A DNA stretch of 64,000 nucleotides from an uncultured Ezakiella sp. (GTDB lineage Bacteria > Bacillota > Clostridia > Tissierellales > Peptoniphilaceae), in the NCBI RefSeq assembly GCF_943913045.1, contig NZ_CALTVH010000009.1:1-64000 (forward strand), in the 5' to 3' direction. The notes under the pieces are model-generated. The model was not told the origin of the DNA and did not search any database. It worked only from the letters and a program-made list of their open reading frames with translations. A program made the position numbers and the translations under genes. How positions within the stretch are numbered: the first letter of the stretch is position 1; every line of letters begins with the position of its first letter. Positions 51,794 through 58,413 of this stretch are shown here, in pieces.

Positions 51794-52480
51794 ATGAAAA
51801 AACGTTTAGTATTTATTTTGGTAGGCGTTCTTTTACTTTCATCAGTAATTTTTGCTGCAAGTATGAGAAAGAACATCACAGTTGATTACATGGGTATCAA
51901 GCTTGTAGTTGATGGCAAGGAGGTCATCATGGGCAATGATATGGCTGGCAACAAGATTGAGCCTTTTGCTTATGAAGGTACTACTTATCTACCAGTCCGT
52001 GCTCTTGCAGAAGCTTTGGGCAAGACTGTTCAATGGGACGAAGCAACAAATACTATTTTTATTGGCGATGGCGAAATCACACCAGCACAAGGCAGTGCAG
52101 TTGACTTGCTAGACATTACAAAGCCATTTAGTAAGGGTGCTTCAACTGTAAAATCCAATTATAGTTTAGCTGGTGTAGAATATAAAAATGCTATTAATTT
52201 TATATCACACTTATATACACAAGGTCATGCTAACTTTAACCTTGAAGGTAAGTACACAAACCTAACTGCTAAATTAGGTGCCGACAATGTGGGTACAACA
52301 ATTCGTTTTGATTTCTTTGGAGATGGCAGACTCCTTCAATCTTACGAAGTAGTTTCAGGTCAACTACCAATCGATGTAAACCTAAATGTAACAGGTGTAA
52401 GTCTTCTTGAAATCAAATATGAAGTAACAAGTAAAAACTATGATTCAGACACAGGTCTGGCAGACATTATGGTTAGATAG
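51794..52480 (+). CDS. Exported stalk-domain protein with NPCBM-like C-terminus
   Basis: The 228-residue protein has a signal peptide (about 1-22, ending FAAS) and a copper-amine-oxidase N-terminal-like stalk domain (about 30-98, with GTTYLPVRALAEALGKTVQWD). A C-terminal NPCBM/NEW2-like beta domain follows (about 110-228: NFNLEGKYTNLTAKLG, FFGDGRLLQSYEVVSGQLP). NPCBM domains often bind carbohydrates, so a wall-associated binding role is plausible. AGGAGG lies upstream, and the gene is alone. Confidence 0.75.
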   Translation: MKKRLVFILVGVLLLSSVIFAASMRKNITVDYMGIKLVVDGKEVIMGNDMAGNKIEPFAYEGTTYLPVRALAEALGKTVQWDEATNTIFIGDGEITPAQGSAVDLLDITKPFSKGASTVKSNYSLAGVEYKNAINFISHLYTQGHANFNLEGKYTNLTAKLGADNVGTTIRFDFFGDGRLLQSYEVVSGQLPIDVNLNVTGVSLLEIKYEVTSKNYDSDTGLADIMVR

Positions 52481-52646
52481 AATTCTTTTATAGAATTTCA
52501 CTAAAAGCCCTAGGGCAAATAAAAAAATTAAGCGGAGGTTTGGGCCTCTGCTTTTTGTTTACTTTACTTTGCATTTAGTGTAGAATAAATGTGGTGGCTT
52601 ATGTTCATGATTATTGTCACCGACAAGAATTTTTAGGAGGTTTATT

Positions 52647-53051
52647 ATGGATAATATTAAAAAAGTTTTAGAGGTTTTGGGCAGCGTTGATGTTTTTTAC
52701 TTGGCTACAAGCGTTGACGGCAAGCCAAATGTTAGGCCTTTTGATGTGCATACAGAATTTGAAGGGAAGATTTATTTGGTGACCAAGAAGCACAAGAATG
52801 TTTACTCTGAGCTCAAGGCCAATCCTTATGTGGCTATTGCAAGGACTACTGGTCAGGGCTATTTTAGAATTTATGGTCAACTGATCGAGGACGACCGCCG
52901 CGAGGCAAGGGCAAAACTCGTAGACGACAATGTGGAACTTTGCAAGGGCAAGTACGCCGCAGACGACGAGGACACAGCTGTTTTCTATTTTAAAGACGCG
53001 ACTTTAAATCTGATGGAACACGGCAAAGACCAGATTGTGATTGAGTTTTAA
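52647..53051 (+). CDS. Pyridoxamine 5'-phosphate oxidase-like flavin/F420-fold protein
   Basis: The 134-residue protein has the split-barrel PNPOx fold: FYLATSVDGKPNVRPFDVHTEFEGKIYLVTKKHKNVYSEL, a strand-turn pattern that binds FMN in relatives. It lacks the PNPOx C-terminal domain, so vitamin B6 synthesis is unlikely. Members of this group reduce or bind small molecules. TAGGAGG precedes the ATG. The HAD gene begins directly after the stop codon. Confidence 0.82.
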   Translation: MDNIKKVLEVLGSVDVFYLATSVDGKPNVRPFDVHTEFEGKIYLVTKKHKNVYSELKANPYVAIARTTGQGYFRIYGQLIEDDRREARAKLVDDNVELCKGKYAADDEDTAVFYFKDATLNLMEHGKDQIVIEF

Positions 53052-53672
53052 ATGACTTTTAAGAATATTATTTTTGATGTGGACGGGACTCTTTTGGATT
53101 CCCGTTCGCAGACAATAGAGGCTTTTGACCGTCTGGCCATGGATAAAATTGGCCGCCACTTGCAGGGTGAGGAGAGGGAATTTGCCTTTCACAATCCTTC
53201 GGTGGAGACCTTGAAGGCCTTAGGGATTGAAACTAATGAAGAGAATATGGCCGAGCTCTACAGGCACTTCCACGATTTGTCTGGAAACTTGAAATTTTTC
53301 CCTGGTCTAAAAGAAGTTTTGGATCAATTAAAAACTAGGGTTAATTTTATGGGCCTAGCGTCCAACCGCGACATCGACGAATGCGAATATGCTCTGGCCC
53401 ACAATGGTTTGGGTCAGTACTTTGACGACTTCGCCTGCAGGGACCATGTGGCTAATCCCAAACCCTCTGGCGACATGCTGGTCTGGTACATGAAAAAGCA
53501 CGGACTTAATCCGGCGGAGACTATTTATATTGGCAATGCAGTGACCGACCATATGGCAGCTCTTGATGCGGGGATTAGTTATGGGATTGCGGAGTGGGGG
53601 ACCACGGAGTATCTACAGGAAACGGGTATAGTGCTTTCGACTCCACGAGACATTTTAAAGATTTGCTGCTAA
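53052..53672 (+). CDS. HAD-superfamily hydrolase (phosphoglycolate-phosphatase-like)
   Basis: The 206-residue enzyme has HAD motif I FDVDGTLLDS (residues 7-16), a cap domain, motif II GLASNRD with the serine, and lysine plus motif IV in NPKPSGDML and YIGNAVTDHMAA. It probably dephosphorylates a small metabolite. It is translationally coupled to the PNPOx-like gene. A structured repeat begins at its stop codon. Confidence 0.88.
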   Translation: MTFKNIIFDVDGTLLDSRSQTIEAFDRLAMDKIGRHLQGEEREFAFHNPSVETLKALGIETNEENMAELYRHFHDLSGNLKFFPGLKEVLDQLKTRVNFMGLASNRDIDECEYALAHNGLGQYFDDFACRDHVANPKPSGDMLVWYMKKHGLNPAETIYIGNAVTDHMAALDAGISYGIAEWGTTEYLQETGIVLSTPRDILKICC

Positions 53673-53797
53673 AATTGTGCCTTTTTGCAGTGTTCGACTT
53701 TTTGCTCATTCCGCTGTACACTCTAGTACAGCTCACTCGTCAAAAAGTCTCAAGCTACAAAAATCCATCAATTTTATCTAACAAATTTTATGTAGAT
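53673..53797 (+). repeat. Post-stop structured repeat, copy 1
   Basis: It begins at the HAD stop codon (TAAAATTGTGCCTTTTTGCAG). GACTTTTT (53696-53703) pairs with AAAAAGTC (53742-53749), and an inner helix GCTGTAC/GTACAGC sits inside. A conserved CAAGCTACAAAAATCCATCA tract follows. The same arrangement follows the genes ending at 61964 and 58049. Confidence 0.7.
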
Positions 53798-53877
53798 GAA
53801 CACCTGCGTCTTAAAAAATTATTTCACTTCGAATCTCATCGAAATTTCGAAGCCCTAGCCCAAGAGGTCAATTTTCT

Positions 53878-53901
53878 GTAGAGGTCACCTTTATGGTGAC
53901 C
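53878..53901 (+). repeat. Short REP-like palindrome nested in repeat D
   Basis: A GTAGA foot precedes GGTCACC-TTTAT-GGTGACC. GTCAATTTT and AAAATTGAC enclose it. Confidence 0.82.
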
Positions 53902-54039
53902 AAAAAATTGACTGATTGGCTAGCAGGTCTCGTGTCAGAGATTCCCAAGAGAACAAGTGCGAACGATGTTCGATTGGTGAATCTTACGGCCAAAGCAAAT
54001 TTATAGTTATGTAAAAGCAAAACGATTTTTAAGAACGAT

Positions 54040-54062
54040 GTAGGGGCGACTTTATGTCGCCC
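54040..54062 (+). repeat. Second short REP-like palindrome in repeat D
   Basis: A GTAGG foot precedes GGGCGAC-TTTAT-GTCGCCC, followed by GAAAAAGT. The flanks match those closing the long form at 13891-14080. Confidence 0.82.
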
Positions 54063-54220
54063 GAAAAAGTCTTGCCCCAAAAGTTTCACGCAACCTATTT
54101 CTCAAGAAAACGAGCCGAAGGCGATGTTTGATTGATTGAAATAGTCTGAGGAGAATGTGGACCGAAAAGTTTTGCCCTAAAAGTTATACATTATAAATTA
54201 AATATGTGCTCATTTGTTGT

Positions 54221-54249
54221 TTGTTCTTTGAGAAATTTTGTGCTATAAT
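54221..54249 (+). promoter_or_regulatory. Promoter of the third BtuFCD operon
   Basis: TTGTTC (54221-54226) and a perfect TATAAT (54244-54249) are 17 bases apart, just upstream of the riboswitch. Confidence 0.65.
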
Positions 54250-54261
54250 CTCCCTGTAAAC

Positions 54262-54425
54262 AATTTAATGTGTGAGCAAAAGGGAAGTTGGTTTAAGCCA
54301 CACGGTCTTCGCCACTGTAAAAGCCGAGGGTGCATCTCACTTGACGGGAAGGGATGTATTTGTTCGAGGCAAAGAGTCAGGATACCTTTCACATGTAATT
54401 TCTTTACGAAAGATAGAGAAGTTTA
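54262..54425 (+). ncRNA. Cobalamin riboswitch 3
   Basis: Core blocks are AAGCCACACGGTC, TTCGCCACTGTAA (54308-54320), GACGGGAAGGGATG and AAGAGTCAGGATACCT (54371-54386). The last peripheral loop differs from the usual CTTCGGTGGGAAG, so this is a more divergent copy than the other two. Confidence 0.88.
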
Positions 54426-54433
54426 TTTTAACT

Positions 54434-54462
54434 TCCTCTATAATTTTAAGGAGGATTTTTTT
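54434..54462 (+). promoter_or_regulatory. Riboswitch 3 expression platform over the ribosome site
   Basis: TCCTC (54434-54438) can pair with GAGGA (54451-54455) of the AAGGAGG site, followed by seven T residues and the ATG. The layout is the same as upstream of cbiM. Confidence 0.5.
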
Positions 54463-55527
54463 ATGACAAATTTGAGAAGAATTTTCGCACTCTTGCTTGC
54501 TCTTGCCCTTGTTTTTTCATTTGCAGCTTGCAGCAAGGTTGACGAAAAAAAGGTTGAAGAGCCTAAGCAAGAAGAAAAGGTAGAAAAGCAAGACGAAAAA
54601 GCTGAAGAAAAGAAAGATGAAAAAGCCGAAGAAAAGACTGAGGCCAAAGACGATTACTACCCAGTAACTGTTGAGACTTACAGTGCTGATGGAGAAAAAA
54701 TCGAACTTACTTTTGACAAGGCACCTGAAAAGGTCTTGTGTGTTTACCAATCTGCAATTGAAAATATGCTTGCCCTTGGCCTTGGCGATAGGGTTATTGC
54801 AAACGCAATGCTAGACGTACCTGTAAAGGATGAGTGGAAAGACCAATTTGATAAGGTACAGTACTTTGAAAAAGCCCCGTCAAAGGAAGCCGTTCTTGAT
54901 ATGGCTCCTGATATGATTATTTCATGGTCCAGTTATTTCCGTGATAAAACTCTTGGCGATGTTAAGTTTTGGCATGACAGGGGTGTTAAGACCTATATCA
55001 ATTTAAACAGTGGCATCATGAAGCCAGACAAATTGGAATATGAATACCAAGACATCAGAACCCTTGGCAAGATTTTTAACAAAAACGAAGAAGCAGAGGC
55101 TTTGATTTCTGAAATGGAAAAGAAGATTGCTGAAGGTCAAAAACTTTCAGAGTCCAGAGAGCCAGTTACTGCTGTTATTTTAGAAATTGAAGGCGACAAC
55201 CAATTCAGAAATTACGGTGAGGATTCAATCGGAGGAAACATTGCAAGCTTGGCTGGAGCTAAATTGGTTTTTGACAAGAATGGTAAGTTTGGCCTGGAAG
55301 AATTGATCGAACATAATCCAGAAGTTATTTTTACAGTTTACTTTGGAGATGAAAAGCTTAGGGATGGCGAAAAAGAAAAGATTTTAAATAACCCACAATT
55401 GCAATCCTTGGACGCTGTAAAAAATGGCCGCGTTTATCCAATTATGCTTAGTGAAGTATATTCATCTGGCGTTAGAACAGCCGATGGTATCGACACTATC
55501 GTAAACGGACTTTATAATGAAAGATAA
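54463..55527 (+). CDS. ABC importer substrate-binding lipoprotein under riboswitch 3
   Basis: The 354-residue product has a lipoprotein signal (LALVFSFAAC, cysteine 22), a Glu/Lys-rich linker (about 25-60) and a type III binding domain (EKVLCVYQSAIENMLALGLGDRV, APSKEAVLDMAPDMIISWSSYF, DSIGGNIASLAGAKLVF). Its riboswitch argues for a corrinoid ligand, although the domain itself resembles iron-chelate receptors. It is coupled to the permease by an 11-base overlap. The start at 54463 has AAGGAGG upstream, and an earlier frame would translate the aptamer. Confidence 0.85.
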   Translation: MTNLRRIFALLLALALVFSFAACSKVDEKKVEEPKQEEKVEKQDEKAEEKKDEKAEEKTEAKDDYYPVTVETYSADGEKIELTFDKAPEKVLCVYQSAIENMLALGLGDRVIANAMLDVPVKDEWKDQFDKVQYFEKAPSKEAVLDMAPDMIISWSSYFRDKTLGDVKFWHDRGVKTYINLNSGIMKPDKLEYEYQDIRTLGKIFNKNEEAEALISEMEKKIAEGQKLSESREPVTAVILEIEGDNQFRNYGEDSIGGNIASLAGAKLVFDKNGKFGLEELIEHNPEVIFTVYFGDEKLRDGEKEKILNNPQLQSLDAVKNGRVYPIMLSEVYSSGVRTADGIDTIVNGLYNER

Positions 55528-56551
55528 AAAATTTAGATGGCTAATGCTAATATTACTTGTAGTATTAGCCATTTCTATTATCTTGGGCGTAAATATTGGC
55601 TATGCCAAAATCAATTTTAACCATGTTTTAAAAATTATCTTGTCCAAGATCGGTTTTGGCGTTGATGTTAGTGGAATTCGCCCACAAGATTTTGACATCA
55701 TTTACCTTATCCGACTGCCCAGACTTATCCTTGCCCTTGTTGTCGGTATGAGCCTTGGCGTGTCGGGTCTTGTAATGCAGGCTGTAGTTAAAAACCCTCT
55801 TGCAGACCCCTATGTGCTCGGCATAAGTTCGGGCGCAACTTTTGGAGCAACCCTGGGCATTACCCTTGGCATAAATAGGATTTTCGGATCAAATGCTATT
55901 GGTGTATGTGCCTTTATTGGAGCCTTTGCCATTGCAATTATGGTTGTAGTTTTGTCCAACATCGGCTCGCAATCGTCGACATCCAAACTCCTGCTTTCGG
56001 GCATTGCCCTTTCAACTGCCATGAACACCCTGTCCTCGGTTTTAATATTTTTATCATCAAATCGTGAGGCCTCGCGTGAACTAACTTTTTGGCTCATGGG
56101 ATCTTTGGCAGGGGCCAAGTGGGAAAACCTCACAAGGATTGCCCCCATCATTTTCCTCTGTACGCTTGTATTTTTCACCCAGCACAGGAATTTGGACCTA
56201 GCACTTTTGGGCGACGACATCGCCATCACCATGGGTGTTAACCTAAACAAGCTAAGGCACATCTACCTACTTATCATAAGTATAATGATTGGTTTTGTAG
56301 TCTATGTAAGCGGGATTATAGGCTTTATTGGCCTCATCATCCCCCACGTAGCCAGATTTATTGTGGGCAACAGCCATAAAAAGCTGGTGTTTTTGTCTGC
56401 AATCTTGGGTTCCATCCTTTTAATCTGGGCGGACATAGCTTCGCGCGTCCTCATTCCATCCACAGAGTTGCCCACAGGAGTTGTTGTAGCTCTCATAGGC
56501 GCACCGTTATTTATATATTTAATTATCACAAAATCTTTTAGGAGGAATTAA
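55517..56551 (+). CDS. ABC importer permease under riboswitch 3 (BtuC/FecCD family)
   Basis: The 344-residue permease shows VMQAVVKNPLADPYVLGISSGATFGA (about residues 86-111) and GFIGLIIPHVARFIVGNSHKKL (about 272-293), with about ten hydrophobic helices. Its last base is the first base of the ATPase ATG. It is closer in codon use to core genes than the permease at 48060. Confidence 0.9.
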   Translation: MKDKKFRWLMLILLVVLAISIILGVNIGYAKINFNHVLKIILSKIGFGVDVSGIRPQDFDIIYLIRLPRLILALVVGMSLGVSGLVMQAVVKNPLADPYVLGISSGATFGATLGITLGINRIFGSNAIGVCAFIGAFAIAIMVVVLSNIGSQSSTSKLLLSGIALSTAMNTLSSVLIFLSSNREASRELTFWLMGSLAGAKWENLTRIAPIIFLCTLVFFTQHRNLDLALLGDDIAITMGVNLNKLRHIYLLIISIMIGFVVYVSGIIGFIGLIIPHVARFIVGNSHKKLVFLSAILGSILLIWADIASRVLIPSTELPTGVVVALIGAPLFIYLIITKSFRRN

Positions 56552-57306
56552 TGATTATTACAGAGAATCTTTCTTATAGAATTAATGGCAAAACCCTTAT
56601 AAAAGATATAAATTTGAAAATTGAAGATAAAAAGTTTGTCGCAATTATCGGGCCAAACGGGTCGGGCAAGTCGACAATCCTACGGTGTATTTACAGGGCC
56701 AACAAAAATTATACGGGCAATATTATTATTGATGGCAAAAACTTGCAGGACATAAAGGTAAGGGATAGTGCAAAAAAGCTCGCCGTCATGAGTCAGATAA
56801 ACGATATGAATTTCGATTTTACGGTTTATGAAATGGTAATGCTTGGTCGCAGCCCCCACAAAAAATTTATGGAGAGGGACAACAAGCACGACAAGGAAAT
56901 TGTCCAAGCAGCCATTAAAATGGTTGGCATGGAGGGCAAGGAAGACAGGTTCTTGTCTAGTCTATCCGGTGGAGAGCGCCAAAGAGTCCAACTTGCACGC
57001 GCCTTTTGCCAGGAGAGCGAAATTTTAATTTTGGACGAACCCACCAATCATTTGGATATTAAATACCAGCTGGAGCTTTTGAAACTCGTAAGAGACTCGA
57101 AAAAAACTGCAGTCGCTGCCCTCCACGATATAAATTTGTCACTTATGTTTTGTGATTACCTTTATTGTTTAAAAAACTCCCAGCTCATCGCCCAAGGCAC
57201 GCCCGAGGAAATAATTACCGACGAGATGATCTACAAACTCTATGGAGTAAAATCGCAAGTCACAACAACAGATGACGGAATAAAAAATATTATATGGAAG
57301 ATATAA
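56551..57306 (+). CDS. ABC importer ATPase under riboswitch 3 (BtuD/FecE type)
   Basis: The 251-residue ATPase has Walker A GPNGSGKST (about 36-44), signature LSGGERQRVQLARA, Walker B ILILDEPTNHLD and switch histidine ALHD. It completes the third BtuFCD-type set of the window. A hairpin terminator overlaps its stop codon. Confidence 0.93.
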   Translation: MIITENLSYRINGKTLIKDINLKIEDKKFVAIIGPNGSGKSTILRCIYRANKNYTGNIIIDGKNLQDIKVRDSAKKLAVMSQINDMNFDFTVYEMVMLGRSPHKKFMERDNKHDKEIVQAAIKMVGMEGKEDRFLSSLSGGERQRVQLARAFCQESEILILDEPTNHLDIKYQLELLKLVRDSKKTAVAALHDINLSLMFCDYLYCLKNSQLIAQGTPEEIITDEMIYKLYGVKSQVTTTDDGIKNIIWKI

Positions 57307-57329
57307 CACGCCTCAAAGCGTGTTTTTAT
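57306..57329 (+). terminator. Terminator of the riboswitch 3 operon
   Basis: ACACGC-CTCAAA-GCGTGT followed by TTTTATTTG. The stem begins at the last base of the stop codon. Confidence 0.8.
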
Positions 57330-57479
57330 TTGTAGTTAATTAAAATTGATTAGGAAAAGCACTTAAGATATGCTGATATTAATCCGCACTAGATAATGTT
57401 TTGCTCATTTGATTGGACTTATTTTTTTGATATAATTGTGATATAATAAAGTTATATTGAAAATAAGATTGGAGGCTTT

Positions 57480-58049
57480 ATGATTTTAGCATCATCTTCG
57501 CCCAGGCGGCGGGAAATCCTTGAAATGTTTGGCATTGATTTTGAGATCATGGCGCCGGACATTGACGAGGATGAAATAAGAAGTAAATATGATTTTGCAG
57601 ACAAAAATGAGAGAGAAAATTGTTTGAAGGCTTTAGCTTTGGCAAAAGCCAAGGCTATTCAAGAAAAAGTTGGCGACGATCAGATTATTTTGGCAGCCGA
57701 CACCATGGTTTTTGCAGACAAGCCACTGGGTAAGCCCAAGAACGACGAGGATGCTCTTGAAATGCTTACATCTTTGGCAGGAAAAAGCCATGAAGTCTTA
57801 ACGGGTTTTGCTATTATAAGTAAATATGATATAATTAACAAAACGGTTACATCCACAGTTCGCTTTATTCCCATGGATGAGAATTATCTGGCCTTTGCCA
57901 AAGCCTATGTGAGGGATGGTTATTCCAAGGGCAAGGCGGGGGCGTATGGGATACAGGATAGGGGGGCGTATTTTGTGGAAAGTATAGTAGGAGACCATTA
58001 TAACATTGTCGGTCTCCCCGTAGACGCAATACGAATAATTTCGTGTTAA
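57480..58049 (+). CDS. maf: Maf-family nucleotide pyrophosphatase
   Basis: Maf enzymes hydrolyse dTTP, UTP or modified nucleotides and are linked to septum arrest. The 189-residue protein has the N-terminal ILASSSPRRREILEMFGIDFEI, the catalytic AADTMVFADKPLGKPKN and the C-terminal KAGAYGIQDRGAYFVESIVGDHYNIVGLP. Length is normal. GGAGG lies upstream, and a structured repeat begins at the stop codon. Confidence 0.93.
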   Translation: MILASSSPRRREILEMFGIDFEIMAPDIDEDEIRSKYDFADKNERENCLKALALAKAKAIQEKVGDDQIILAADTMVFADKPLGKPKNDEDALEMLTSLAGKSHEVLTGFAIISKYDIINKTVTSTVRFIPMDENYLAFAKAYVRDGYSKGKAGAYGIQDRGAYFVESIVGDHYNIVGLPVDAIRIISC

Positions 58050-58190
58050 AATTGCAATAAAGGCTTGTTTCGAAATGTTTGCTCACTGCGGAGTACCATC
58101 TGTACACCTCATTCGCAAAATTTCTGCACTGCGCCTTTCTCATCAATTTTTCCTACGAAATTATGAGAGGGATAAAAGTCGAGAGAAGAT
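58050..58190 (+). repeat. Post-stop structured repeat, copy 2
   Basis: It starts at the Maf stop (TTAAAATTGCAATAAAGG). GAAATGTTTGC (58072-58082) pairs with GCAAAATTTC (58115-58124), with the inner helix GGAGTAC/GTACACC. GAGAGGGATAAAAGTCGAGA at 58165 recurs at 62250. Confidence 0.6.
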
Positions 58191-58293
58191 AAAATTATTT
58201 TTTGATAATTATGAGAAAAAACATTGAGACCGTTGAAGATAAATTTTTAATACCTGAATGTTATTAACATAATAAATAATAATAAGAACAGAG

Positions 58294-58352
58294 GTAGCGG
58301 CCGATTTATTTCGGCCATCTCGGACACGGGGTTCGATGCCCCGAGGACGAGA
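58294..58352 (+). repeat. Short REP-like palindrome plus T-arm-like hairpin
   Basis: A GTAGC foot with GGCCGA-TTTATT-TCGGCC (58294-58316) is followed by CATCTCGGACA and the hairpin CGGGG-TTCGATG-CCCCG. The second part matches the sequence after the palindrome at 20175. No gene is seen between 58191 and 58413. Confidence 0.75.
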
Positions 58353-58413
58353 TTAAATTTACAACATTTCACCCCTACATAGGGATTAAAAATAAAACAA
58401 AAGGAGAGGTATT

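Larger units (their letters stand above)
53852..54176 (+). repeat. Repeat D: composite long-form REP-like element
   Basis: Two tandem-GA units occur: CTAGCCCAAGA to GATTGGCTAG (53855-53923) and AGATTCCCAAGA to GATTGGTGAATCT (53939-53984). Short palindromes are at 53878 and 54040. TTCACGCAACCT with the CTATTTC/GAAATAG helix and AGTCTGAGGAGAATGTGGACC (to 54163) follow. The closing 5' partner is not clear. No gene lies between 53673 and 54462. Confidence 0.65.

Noticed and set aside
53594..53881. 95-codon plus-strand frame over the HAD gene end
   Set aside because: It overlaps HAD and post-stop repeat copy 1 in another frame. The similarity to sequence after 61964 is at DNA structure level, not protein level.
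58317..58352. tRNA gene
   Set aside because: Only a T-arm-like hairpin is present. No acceptor, D-arm or anticodon arm can be fitted.
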